In this document: positions 32,536 to 44,140 of the stretch, piece after piece
Numbering within the stretch: position 1 is the first letter of the stretch
Layout of the letters: each line of letters opens with the position of its first letter
DNA from: Halictus rubicundus
Lineage: Eukaryota > Arthropoda > Insecta > Hymenoptera > Halictidae
Length of the DNA: 64,000 nt
Assembly (NCBI RefSeq): GCF_050948215.1
Contig: NC_135149.1
Span: forward strand, 8,103,001 to 8,167,000
Direction: 5' to 3'
Made by a program: the position numbers and the translations under genes
Notes under the pieces: model-generated
What the model was told of the DNA's origin: nothing
The model's input: the letters and a program-made list of their open reading frames with translations, nothing else
The model's database searches: none

Positions 32536-33799
32536 CGCCGTCTGCCATGGAAAAACTAAACTACAAAAGCGGTCATTTCAATTGCAGCAACGTAATAGAA
32601 TTTGAAGAAGCTTTTTCAACGATCATTGTTATCGCCTTGACAGCAATGTTCCGTTTTCGGCTCGCTTTAGCACCACTTCCACACCGGAATCAAAGCACAA
32701 TGTACACGTTAGTTTCAGGTCAGCAGCGATCTCTCGCCAGAGGGATCAGCATCGCCGTTCCAGATCCGTGGCTCGGTAAAAATCGATGCCACGTAGGAAC
32801 CGCATTATCTTTGAAATTGCGTCGACTTTCCCCGGGCTGCCAGGGGCAGAGACGACCAATTTCCAAGGCGTTCCGCTCGCCTCGCCAGCGATCCTGTGCA
32901 ATTTTCCCACAGATGTGCAGAGCGGGATGCCGAGCGTGAAACAAAATGGCAAAAGCAGACGTCGCAGTGGCAAGAAGAAGAAGAAGAAGAAGAAGCCGAC
33001 GACGAAGTCTAGGTGCACACCGCCGCGGTGCAAGGGACGAAGAACGATGTTCCTTTGGCCGTATAGAGAGACGGTCTCGCATAATTAACCCGACGGAAAA
33101 ATCGTTGTGCGCCATATGCCGCTTGGCGAGGGGTAAACTGCAAAGCGGATAGGCGAGCGTACGTGCTCGTCTCCGCTACGAGGTACATTAAACCCTTCCT
33201 TGCGCTATCACGCGGCAACAGCTGCTACGCGCAGCCTTGCTATCATTGCATCTCGTTGATCCGTAACCCGGCGCCGGCCTCCCGAGAAAAATCCTCCCTT
33301 GATATAGAGTATCCCGACACGGTTAGAAACCCCGTAACGGGGAAAGTGTAGGACGACGAATAGAATGCCGGCAGATGGGCGGTGGAATTTTTACGGAGCA
33401 CTTTTCGCACGAGAAAATCGCCCATGGAAACAGTTGGGCTCGATTAACCCTTTGGTGACCGGGACCCTCGGATTATTACCGAGTTGTTTCGCCACTGCGC
33501 AGGGTCCACTGCGCGAAAGTTCCGTGGAAATTTTGACAAAAATAACGAATAAAAATGCAACACGAAAATTCTCTGTATCGTAAAACATTGTAAATTCATA
33601 CACGTAGGAGCGAAGGAGGTAATCACGGTCACTTAAGCAAGAATTAAAATAAAATGAAAATATGGGGTGAAATAATGATTTAATGATACGGTTCATAAAC
33701 TTAAATTATTCATTTATTCGTACGATGAAAGAAATAGTTTCATATACAATCTAAGTAGCCACATTTACCAAAATAAAAAATATTTATAAATAAATGTTT
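32536..33799. other. Non-coding DNA, no gene seen
   Basis: 32640-33480 is a GC-rich island with an (AAG)n run at 32973-32996 that keeps several unrelated frames open (up to 163 codons). No recognisable protein. Confidence 0.5.
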
Positions 33800-34495
33800 G
33801 ACCAAGCGCGGGACAAAGCTGTTTCCGTGTCAAAGGAGATAGTAACATAATCTGGCACTCAAAAATAGCTATTTGCAAACATCTGTAAATTCGAAAACCG
33901 AGCTAGGATGACTTCGCGAGTGCAAAGACTTCACTATTGACAACTCGCCGGGTATAACAAATATGCATGTTATTGAACAGAGTCTAACAAATATGTATGT
34001 TATTAATTTCCTTTAAACCGAAATAAAATTATATTTTGGTGTTGTTAATGTACAGCTATTGAAGAACATATAGGCATACAATAGATATCAATTTTCTCCT
34101 TTTTCTAGAAAGTTAAGAATTACCAAAAAGTTCTAGTTACTGAAACCGTAAAATAAATCGCAGTGCAAGGGGTTAATCGCACCTCTATGTCCCCAAAAAA
34201 TGATTAAAACTCGATTAAATTTTGGAAGCAATTTTAAAATGCCAGGAAATTATAGAATGCAAACGCGAATCCAGTGACGTCTAGAATGACCTCGCACACT
34301 GACAAGGACATTCGTTAAGAGTTCATTGAGTGTTCGAAAATAAATTAAAAATCGATGAAACCTTTTAGACGAGACAAAGCTGTTTCCAAAGCAATTTTAA
34401 AGTGCCAAGAGATTTCCCAATGCAGGAAAGAACCAAGTGACGCTTCGGACGACCCCATAGGTGCAAGGATTCCACCATTGACAACTCACTGACCA
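33800..34495 (+). repeat. Degenerate tandem array, about 172-bp units, split by a MITE
   Basis: Three units are visible. Words such as GACAAAGCTGTTTCC, GCAATTTTAAAATGCCA, CCAGTGACGTCTAGAATGAC and CCATTGACAACTCACTGACC recur at 33828, 34229 and 34401. The 34229-34401 spacing is 172. The 33828-34229 spacing is 401, or about 171 after removing the MITE at 33946-34176. Confidence 0.55.
33946..34176. mobile_element. piggyBac-like MITE, ACAAGGGGTTAA family, copy 1
   Basis: Right end GTGCAAGGGGTTAA with TTAA at 34173-34176. The interior AAATATGTATGTTATTAATT, CCTTTAAACCGAAAT and TTTTTCTAGAAAGTTA is shared with 54484 and 58163. The left terminus is eroded. A short internal duplication of AACAAATATGCATGTTATT is specific to this copy. 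Confidence 0.55.
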
Positions 34496-35509
34496 TTAAT
34501 CGCACGTCGGATACGACTTCATACAGCGATCGTCCAGTAGGAAGTATCTATGATAAACGTCGTTCCGAAGAAAGTTTTCGACGTCGCATAGAAAGCCACG
34601 GGATTAAGGAAGCCATGGTGGAAAGACCGATGCACGTAGGCTTTGTGAATCGTCCGGAGCCGCGTGATACGATCGCTCGATAATTCTGAAGGATTAGACC
34701 GCATGATGAAGAGATCAAGCCACGGGTTTCCTTCTTCGTTCTTCTCCTTTCGAAATCACGCGGTAAGCCACCGACCAGGAGGTCGCGTGTACCAGAGTTT
34801 ATCAATTTGTATGAATTACTCGACGTGAATACGCCCGCATCAAGCTACGGGAGTGGGGGCCCCATTACAAAAACTCATGGTTGTACGTCCAACGCCCCCA
34901 TAATGCCCGCGGATGGAACGCTGCACCTGGCACAGATCGAAGTTCACGCGTAGACCTCATTCCATTCCCATCATATATCTCGGCCTACGCGTATTTATTG
35001 GATCAATAAACAACGATTAAACAGACTATTTATTGCGCGATTCTTCGTTAAATATTCAGCCACGGTGGAGCGGTGGATCTTTTATCCAAGCATCGGGTAG
35101 CCGTACTTTAAATTAACGAGAGAGCCCCGCTAGGAACAATTCTGAGAAACAAACGAAACGATTTACTATATTTTTTCGGGGGGGGGGGGGGGGGAGAGAT
35201 AAACTGCCAAGACTGACAGACGGCACAAGTATTTGTGGATTTATTTTGGTTATTCGATTTTTGGGTTATTTTACAGACGGTCGTACACCCCCATCTGTAT
35301 CCTGAGAGTTAGGTACTTGCGGATTCTGCACGAGTTTCTTTCGGTAACAATTCATTTTTGTGGATTTATTAAGCTGTTCACACATTATCTACCAGCGATT
35401 ATTCCATAATTTTTGAAAGTGTATGGCCTAGGATTTTGTAATAGATCGTTCAACAGGAACTTCCATCCTCGATAACGTAATCCAATAACTTCGTTTGGGA
35501 TTATCGCGA
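34496..35509. other. Non-coding DNA with 17-G tract
   Basis: Mixed composition. A run of 17 G lies at 35178-35194 (potential G-quadruplex and a likely sequencing-error hotspot). No gene seen. Confidence 0.55.
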
Positions 35510-35925
35510 AATTTCAATAATGAAAATTTCAACGAAATTGATTAAGTGGTGGAAGATAGTCAAAATTAGTGTTTTCACGATTTTCAGCATACTTTTGCCG
35601 TTTCAATATTATATTTTCAGCATATAACTTATATGAATCTGCAAAACCCATTTTTTTTTAATTTTTGTTAAATGTCACCTAATAAGCTTGAGGGCTTGAT
35701 CAGCTTGATCCATATATATAGAAATTATAATGGTTTAAAGTGTGTGCCATCAATTATAAAACTGACTGTATAATCAGACATTTCCACCATTTTTAATCGT
35801 TCATAACTCATAAACCGTTGATTGATTTCGATGAAATTTTTAGCATATAACTTATATGAGTCTACAAAAATACATTTTTAAGATTTTTGTTTACCGCCAT
35901 CTAGTAAGTAAACTAATCCAGTTTG
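35510..35925 (+). repeat. Dispersed repeat with internal 222-bp duplication
   Basis: AGCATATAACTTATATGAAT...CTGCAAAA at 35618 and AGCATATAACTTATATGAGT...CTACAAAA at 35840 begin two units. A related segment is at 45590-45950 (CATTTTTAATCGTTTACAAC, ATATAACTTATGTAAGTCTA, CAAAGTGTGTGTCATCAATT). TCAATTATGAAACTGGCTG at 37384 is another echo, inside the large loop. Confidence 0.55.
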
Positions 35926-35990
35926 GTCCACATACAGAGTGTTTGGGAAATCGTGATACAACCGTCAAGAGAATAATTCCTCACATAAAA

Positions 35991-37280
35991 TCTAGTCGAA
36001 AATAAGGAATATAGTTTTTTCATACGGGGGGGGGGGGCTTCATTCTCGAGAAAATCGAGTTTGAAAATTTGTTAGGTACGCGTGTACTTAGACAGAGTTT
36101 GCTTTGATCGCCCAGTCTAGTCTGCAATTTCCATTGCTGCTTGCACCTGTATACAGTATCGTTTAGGATATGGCATGACTTTAATTAATAACAAGGAGTC
36201 TCTACATTGTTTATAAACACAAGAGGCAATGGGAATTGCCGGCTAGATCGGACGAATAAAGTAGACACTAAGTGCACGCGTACCTAACGAATTTTCAAAC
36301 TCGATTTTCTCGAAAATGAAGCCCCGTATGAAAAAACTATATTCCTTATTTTCGACTAGAAAGTAGGTGTGTTATCAATTGAGCCGTTCATTGCACAAAC
36401 CGATTATCCATAAAACAAAAAGTTGAGAAATGCGAGGAAATAATGTATATTGTTTTTTAAAATTCCCATTATAATATGCATTCAAATAAATATTGTAGAA
36501 TGCATAAATAAATCTAACGGTATATAAAATAAATAAGAAAGAATAGCCAAAAAATAATCGTCAGTAATGTTACAATTTTTATGTGACTGGTGGAGTTAAT
36601 CGATTTGGCAAGTGAAAAAAGTAATAAAGTTAAATTCAGTATTTGAATTTTTAAGTTTTTTATTACAGAAAAAGTTAATTATTATATATTTTTATTACAG
36701 ATTTTCCATAAAAATGAATATTAACAGTTCTGTTACAATATATTATTTGTGATTAATTAATGATGTATTGAAGAACCATCAGATGATTCACTGTTTTCCA
36801 CATCCACATTGTTATTAGTCTCACTCATCTTGATTATAACGGTACAATATTTATTTCTTTAAAACCACTGACAAATTGAAATAATTGTTTATAATAATTC
36901 AAACCCAAAACAATCTGGGAGTGATGTTGAAAAGGCTGAAAAAATATGTAGTCCGTGTAATATTGGTAAAGTATACAGTAGAAGTTAAAACATACCCAAT
37001 TAAACTTTATCCTTACTAATAATTAATTTGACTTCACAAGTACTTGATCCTGCGGCAGTTAGACTGTGACTGACTAATTTATTTTACTTTAATTCTGATA
37101 AGACGGCACTAAACAATTTACCGTTAACATTCAGCGCTTGCTATTGCATTCTAATTGCATTATTGCAACGATTTACATTGGAGAACGGAGTTAATCAAAA
37201 TGGCCTCTGAAATAAATTGTTTATTATTCAATGGCCAACAAAATTTTGTCGTTTGATGGTGTTAATTTTTATTATTCAGG
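35991..37280 (+). repeat. Left arm of the 4.2 kb inverted repeat
   Basis: Begins TCTAGTCGAAAATAAGGAAT and ends near ATTATTCAGG. It is the inverted counterpart of 38909-40204, collinear over the whole length with scattered substitutions. The outer 370 bp (35991-36360) is itself palindromic. A G-tract inside is expanded to 12 G (36026-36037), whereas the other arm has four. Confidence 0.85.
36757..36828 (-). other. Conserved 23-codon ORF, left-arm copy
   Basis: ATG at 36828 to TAA at 36757 encodes an acidic, Asn/Ser-rich 23-residue peptide (MSETNNNVDVENSESSDGSS then IHH). The right-arm copy encodes the same peptide; the one nucleotide difference noticed (TCA versus TCG, Ser) is synonymous. Could be a first coding exon of a lost transposase or chance. 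Confidence 0.35.
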
Positions 37281-38908
37281 AAAGTTATTATAAATATAAA
37301 AAGTTATGACTATACCAAGTGCTTCGACACTTAAATTTAAGATTTTTCAAAAAGTGGAGTTAATCGATTTGTGAAGTGAACGGATCAATTATGAAACTGG
37401 CTGTATAATAAGACATCACCGTACACGTATTCTTGCAGTTTCCTTTACCCTCAGAACCGTCCACGGATTTTGCGGTAGCCTGTACACGTCGAAGGAGGAA
37501 GGATCCCCGGTTGAAGCCCACGCTCGTGTCCTCTTTGTCAGCGGCGACGTCGCAATTATTTCGCTGCCACCGTAGAAGGTAACGTTACCTAGCTGAGTTA
37601 GGATGCACTCGCGGGTCCGCAGAGAAACCCGTGCCCGCGTTGCCCTCCCGCGTCTGTCTCGTATATCTTATTTTCTTACGATACATGAGCACGGGGCACA
37701 GAGAACGCTCGGCAGCTTCGCTTTTTGCCGTCTCTCAGAACTTTCCTCCATTTTGCTACCCCTAAAACTGGCGATGAGGATGGAGCGAGGGGGGCAAGGG
37801 AGTAGGAAGGGGGTGACTTCGGTTAAATGGAAGTTCTCGCGAAGCGGTGAGAATTTGGTCTCGCGCCCTCGAAATGAAATTATTGGAGAGGCGGCCCGGG
37901 GGTGCGGGTGGAAAAGTAAATGGCGGTGCCGAGGATCGTGGCGCAGGAATTAAAGTTAGTGTAATACGTATCATACTTCTGGCTTTTTGTTTCGGCCGAC
38001 GGCGCAGAGCAGCGGCGCGTCGCGTCGGTGGCGCTGCGGCGGCTGCCGGGCTTTCTTAGCTCCGCAGCCTCTTCCACGGAACGAGCGGCTTGATGAGAAT
38101 TGAAGATTAGGGTCTGGGATTGAGGCAGAATGCAGGGAAATTGTGCTGCGGTTGATTCCAGTTGAATATTGGCCGCTGCTGCCGCAGTGGGCGGCATGAA
38201 GAATATTTCACCGAGGAGTTTTAGGGGTGCCGTTGCTGATGACTCACGGATGAAAGGAATTTAGGTGGTGGAAGAATTTTCGAATTTTATGCTCTTAACT
38301 TCGCAGATAATTTTAGGATTGATTAGACTCTCTCTTCTAGCCTATGTTCATTAAACACTCCCTTTTTGCAACTGATGAGGAACAGTATAGCAGTGTAACA
38401 GGTATAACGGTTTATATTTTGCTTAACAATCTGCAGACTAGTACTAAATTACAAATTCTTGAAAACTCTGACATAATAATAAACATAATGTTAATAAAGC
38501 TTCGGACTAACCAACATAGGAAAATATTTGTATTTAAATGTCCACCAGATTAAAACTATAAATTTAACCTTTAAATCAACAACGATCATCATTTTTCTAA
38601 CACATTTTACACATGTATTTGCATAGAAAAATGAATGCTTCTGATTTCCCTGACATTGCTTACTGAAAGTTAACATTTTATCTACTGGAAGCCTATTAAT
38701 ACGCTTTTCAATAATTGTGCTGTACTAATCTTACAAATTTTCTTCTACATAATACACTGTTCTCTACACTGGGTGGTCCTTTTAAGTAAGGCCACCTAAA
38801 TATCACTTCAGGTTATTGTTATGCAAAAATATTTGTTACGTAATGTGCATGGTGTCAATGGACCAAATATCTGGCAAGAATATTTATTTCCTGAGGTCAT
38901 TTTCTTCT
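37281..38908. other. Loop of the large inverted repeat, apparently unique DNA
   Basis: Contains a GC-rich block (37440-38240) with chance ORFs to 116 codons, then AT-rich DNA. Near 37360 the word GAGTTAATCGATTTGTGAAG is a stray copy of arm sequence. At 38770, ACTGGGTGGTCCTTTTAAGT...AAGGCCACC is a small inverted terminus-like motif. No host protein recognised. Confidence 0.5.
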
Positions 38909-40204
38909 CCTGAATAATAAAAATGAACACCATCAAACGACAAAATGTTTTTGGCCATTGAATAATAAACAATTTATTTCAAAGGCCATTTTGATTAACT
39001 CCGTTCTCCAATGTAAATCGTTGCAATATTGCAACTAAAATGCACTAGCAAGCGCTGAATGTTAACGGTAAACGGTAAATCGGTCTTATCAGAATTAAAG
39101 TAAAATAAATTAGTCAGTCACAGTCTAACTGCCGCAGGATCAAGTACTTGTGAAGTCAAATTAATTATTAGTAAGAATAAAGTTTAATTGGGTATGTTGT
39201 AACTTCTACTGTATACTTTACCAATATTACACGGACTACATATTTTTTCACCCTTTTCAACATCACTCCCAGATCGTTTTGGGTTTGAATTATTATAAAC
39301 AATTATTTCAATTTGTCAGTGGTTTTAAAGAAATAAATATTGTACCGTTATAATCAAGATGAGTGAGACTAATAACAATGTGGATGTGGAAAACAGTGAA
39401 TCGTCTGATGGTTCTTCAATACATCATTAATTAATCACAAATAATATATTGTAACAGAACTGTTAATATTCATTTTTATGGAAAATCTGTAATAAAAATA
39501 TATAATAATTAACTTTTTCTGTAATAAAAAACTTAAAAATTCAAATACTGAATTTAACTTTATTACTTTTTTCACTTGCCAAATCGATTAACTCCACCAG
39601 TCACATGAAAATTGTAACATTACTCACGATTATTTTTTGGCTATTCTTTCTTATTTATTTTATATACCGTTAGATTTATTTATGCATTCTACAATATTTA
39701 TTTGAATGTATATTGTAATGGGAATTTTAAAAAACAATGTACATTGTTCCATCGCATTTCTCAACTTTTTGTTTTATGGATAATCGGGTTATGGTTAATC
39801 GATTTGTGCAATGAACGGCTCATTTGATAACACAGCTACTTTCTAGTCGAAAATAAGGAATATAGTTTTTTCATACGGGGCTTCATTTTCGAGAAAATCG
39901 AGTTTGAAAATTCGTTAGGTACGCGTGCACTTAGTGTCTACTTTATTCGTCCGATCTAGCCGGCAATTCCCATTGCCGCTTGTGTTTATAAACAATGTAG
40001 AGACTTCTTGTTATTAATTAAAGTCATGCCATATCCTAAACGATACTGTATACAGGTGCAAGCAGCAATGGAAATTCGCTGACTAGACTGGGCGAACAAA
40101 GCAAACTCTGTCTAAGTACACGCGTACCTAACAAATTTTCAAACTCGATTTTCTCGAGAATGAAGCCCCGTATGAAAAAACTATATTCCTTATTTTCGAC
40201 TAGA
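38909..40204 (-). repeat. Right arm of the 4.2 kb inverted repeat
   Basis: Mirror of 35991-37280. Its outer 363 bp (39842-40204) is the second copy of the small palindrome, with the CGTATGAAAAAACTATATTC core at both ends. Outside it, TGATAACACAGCTACTTT and AAAGTAGCTGTGTTATCA extend the small palindrome symmetrically on both sides in this arm. Confidence 0.85.
39359..39430 (+). other. Conserved 23-codon ORF, right-arm copy
   Basis: Same peptide as 36757-36828. It is preceded by AATATTGTACCGTTATAATC. No open extension follows, and no splice donor is obvious within the ORF itself. Confidence 0.35.
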
Positions 40205-42187
40205 AAGTAGCTGTGTTATCAATTGAGCCGAGTTAATGGATTTGTGCAATGAACGGCTCAATTGATACTGTTATTAAAAGATTGAGTTCATCGACGACCT
40301 CTTCTTTTGTGTCACCCTGTGCACACGTAGATGGATAGGCAGCGAAGGTGGACGGGCTCGGAGTAGGAGGCAAAAAGAGGGTACGAGGAGAGGATATACG
40401 AGCTACCCGATCCACGCATCGAGAATATATTTGCACTGAAAATTGATTTGTCGCGACCGGCTACCGGCTAAAATAGAGATAAAACCGTTCGGGTTATGAA
40501 TATGTATGCGTGGTGCCCGGACCGACTGAGATTCAACGACCGGCAACCTCACGGCCTTCGAGATCTTTATCGGCGATTGTTTCGGAAAGTGTGGCGTTTA
40601 AGGGCGATCGGGGCGCGTCAGACCAAGGTAAACAGATGGACGCGTGATTAGAAAGGGTGATGTAGTGGGTCGATGGTGGATGCAGTCGTCCCGAAGTCAC
40701 TACGGTGGGTTTCAGTAATGAGATCTTGGAAGGAGATAAAAGGACGCAGTTTCAGCGGAGTGTAAATATTTTCCTGTTACGTAACGGTGAACTTCTCGCT
40801 TTTACCTCGTTTTGTCATGTTTTTTGGTTCGCAGTGATTACACTGTCATGCAAATTTACATTTTTTTAGAGGAATTCGAGGAGGCAAAATAACATGAAAA
40901 TGTTATCTTCTTCGGCAGTTCGCTCATCGAATGCAAAATAAATTAAAACTGAAGTTCAGCGATTCCTTCATTTTGTAAGATTTTTGGAAGCTGTGAAAGC
41001 ATAAATATTGCTACCGTTGCGGTTATTTAAAGTATATGAATTTTTTTGCGTTTTACTAATATCCTTTCCTTTTTGCAGGGGTAGTTCCAACCCCTTTGTG
41101 ACTCTTCAGCATTTCTCTAACAGACTGTGAATACGTAAAATTATGCATTCATGATATTAATTATGAATGTAACAGTATCGGCACACCAACTAAATTAAAA
41201 TCATTAGAGGAACAAGCAAATTTCTAATATTGTTCCTTGAAATTGATAGAATTTTTATTTCATACTGTAATCAAGTATCCTTTTTAAAAATGTCTTTCAT
41301 GTACATCATATCGTAAACGTGTTACATCATTTTTATGTATCCTTCCTTTGACTTTATGCACAATACAAAAACATTTTTTGTCGACCTTGAATTTTTCTCT
41401 CCAAAATTAATTCTTCCCATCTCTTGTTCCACAAAATGGCGGTAAAATCAGGCATATACAGCCCGGCCATATTTTTCGTTCCCTTTTCGAAATAAAGTGT
41501 CCCTGTCCGTAAAAAAGCAAACCAAACGAACATAAACGGTGCCTTCCAGAGCTGTGCTTTTCGCTGCCATATCTCGACTGTTGGCAAGAAGCGCACCTTT
41601 GGCGATGCAGGAAATTGCGTGAGTAGTCGCAGTGAACCGAGGACGCAATATCATCGTGCACGAAAGCCATTAAGCAGATTAGCCGGGCAGCCGGGTTACG
41701 CACTGCCCTGGCGACCATGCAACTGCCTTAATAGAGACGTAAACTTGTCCCCGTGCAAGGCAGGACCGCGGCTAAAAATCCATTTCCAATCCCAACGCCG
41801 GGGGAAAATTGATTACAACGTGGTTGGAGGTCCGCGACGATCCATGTACGCCAGCGTATCCACCGAATTCGTAATTATCCCGTTAATTGGCTATAACTTT
41901 GCGTCTAACGATCCTGTGTTTGCGAGCTCGAAAATAAATTTTACGCTTTTAACGGAGCGCGTTCGTTCTGCCGGGGATTTTAAGGGAGAATTAATTGAGC
42001 AATCCATATTGCTCGCGTTCGTTTCTCGAATCGATTTCTTGGTAAACACGTGCAGATTTAATATTGCTTTCAGCAAGTAGAGTGAAATCATCAATTTTTT
42101 TAATGGGTTTTTCAAATTGATTCACTCGGTGAAGAGTACTTATTTTCCTCTGAACTATTAGGCGGGATTTATTCATTTTTCGACATT
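40205..42187. other. Non-coding DNA, no gene seen
   Basis: 40228-40265 repeats the arm word GAGTTAATGGATTTGTGCAA...TGAACGGCTCAATTGAT just outside the arm. 40270-40740 and 41560-41900 are GC-richer. ORFs to 153 codons overlap on opposite strands without similarity. Confidence 0.5.
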
Positions 42188-42900
42188 TCCTGCAAACCTA
42201 CATGATTATATCGTAATGTGCGATGTTCTAGCTTTACTTTGGGCCCACAAAAGTTCAAAAGCTTTCGCGGTAATACATCTTAAAATTGATTTTAATTGCA
42301 GTGATTTCTCCATGTATGTTGCCAAGGCCTGGACGATAAACGTCGCGGAATTATCCCCACTACCGTAGGGTATACCCCAAGAGGGGCCGCGAAGCTCTGG
42401 AGACCTCGGACGCCGAGGAGTGTAAACATAACACGGCTCGTGTATGTCTCCTGGATGATACACAACGCTGGCAAGACCCGTGTTGTTCACATATATCGAG
42501 AATTCACTATATCTCCTTAACATGCAATTATATTTCTCAGAGATATCGACCAAGATTTATCAATTTCGAATTTCCCTGCCATCATAAACGAGCCTATCAT
42601 GAAGTGTAATCTTCTAACTTTTATTTGGGTTCTCAAAATCTTTTTAATATTCTCACGGATATACATTTAAAAAAATTGATTTTGCGTAACTCCTTGAAAT
42701 CCAATAATTTCTCTCAGAACCATAGACCGAGGTGTGTTGTTTTATTGATTTGTCGACATGGTTACCAATTTTTCTGCAATCCTAAATGACTCTGTTATAA
42801 GGTGTGATCTTCCAGTTCTAATTTGAATCCTCAAAAGTATAAAAGTTCCGTCAGGAGTACATGTTACAATCGATTTCAAGTATCATCTTAATATAATTGG
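42188..42900 (+). repeat. Degenerate tandem array, about 170-195-bp units, split by a MITE
   Basis: Units start near 42188, 42573 and 42768. Shared order: TT(T/C)CCTGC-AA-CCTA, GTGTAATCTTCTA-like, TTATTTGGGTTCTCAAAA-like, CGGATATACAT-like, AAAATTGATTTT-like. The first spacing is 385, or about 174 after subtracting the 211-bp MITE at 42299; the second is 195. Confidence 0.5.
42299..42509 (+). mobile_element. MITE-like repeat, CAGTGATTTCT family, longest copy
   Basis: CAGTGATTTCTCCATGTATG to AGAATTCACTA. Contains CCAAGGCCTGGACGATAAAC, GAATTATCCCCACTACCG, AGGGGCCGCGAAGCTC, CTCGGACGCCGAGGAG, GTATGTCTCCTGGATGATAC and GGCAAGACCCGTGTTGTTCA. Compared with copies at 1129, 17153 and 55927 this appears nearly complete (211 bp). 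Confidence 0.7.
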
Positions 42901-44108
42901 CAAAGTGGTATCAATCGATTCTAGACGTGATTTCGAATTTTATTACAGTATAATATAACCTAATAATATTTAACTAATCTAGAAACAAATAGAATTCGTA
43001 TACGAGCATTCATTTAATAAAAAAAAAAAATGGCACCTACTGGGTACCTTGAAAATACCATATACTTCTTTCGTGAATTTCTACAATATTGATAGGAACT
43101 AGAAACTTTTTTGTGATGCATTTGATTTACCACGTTCCAAAGTATATTTAGCAACGTTACGAAATGGAGCTTCACAAACAATTTCAAGTTGGAGAACATG
43201 TTTATTAAGAAAAATGTCATGCCCACCATTTGCAGTGTTCTCCTTTTCAATCGGGCGAGGTCACGTAACCGAAAGCACCCTCGAGGGTACCCATAACTCG
43301 CGTTCCCTGTGCGTGGGCCCATTAATTACGGTAACAATGTATACACCTTGTGTGATAAGTAAAACGATGACTCCGGATCCGCGGTACTGTCGAGTCTCGT
43401 TAGCCGAACGCCCCGGTACCATCTGCCGGGCCCGGACAATTAAGGAGAAAAAACCAAAAAAGAAACGGAGCGCGGAATCGAAGAAGAGCGGGAGGGAGTG
43501 CCCACAGAAAGTTCCCATTACGCGACGGTGGACGGTTCTTGCCCTTTTTGCGTTATTAAAAATAATGGTGACATATATTAGTTTTAACGAAGGAACCCGA
43601 TGCTTTCTTGCTACCGACTTTATGCGCCCGGTCATTTGTTTCCGCCGGGTAAGCCCGGGCTCGAAACAATGAACGCTCGCCTTTTGCTTCTCAGAGCAAG
43701 CCTCGGAAATGAAGAAAAAGAAACTGCGGGGAAGAAGCTGAAGGATCAGAAAGAATCGGAGGAAGAAGCCGCCAGGAAATCTCGAAAGAAACATGGAGGT
43801 GAAACCGTGTATATTTCAATTTTAGATTAAAGCGGAGCTGCGGTCACGATGCTCGGAGAACCGCGCCATTTTTTGGTATCTGGGTATGGAGATCTTCACG
43901 TGGCCTAGGTCTCCTAGATGTTAGGTTGGTGTCAAGGATGCCGGTTACATTTTATTGTCTCGTATAGAATTTAAATTTTTGTTCATTTTTATTAGCAGAA
44001 TTTTGTACATACAGGTGTGATTGCGTTGTAGATTTTTATACAAATATGAATTTTTATGAATTAATTTGTATAACATATTATGAATGAATGAATTTTTATC
44101 AATGAATT
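42901..44108. other. Non-coding DNA, no gene seen
   Basis: 43190-43870 is GC-richer, with antisense ORF pairs (152 and 177 codons) in lysine/glutamate-rich low-complexity sequence; not recognisable. A weak dispersed motif lies at 44028. Confidence 0.5.
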
Positions 44109-44140
44109 CAGTGGCGTATTTAAAGGGTGGGGGATACGGG
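44109..44140 (+). mobile_element. Possible hAT-type terminus
   Basis: CAGTGGCGTATTTAAAGGGT then GGGGGATACGGGGGC resembles the CAGTGGCG ends of hAT non-autonomous elements. No matching right end was found. Confidence 0.3.

Noticed and set aside
43261..43794. 177-codon minus ORF opposite a 152-codon plus ORF
   Set aside because: Antisense pair in purine-rich low-complexity DNA, no motif, no exon signals.
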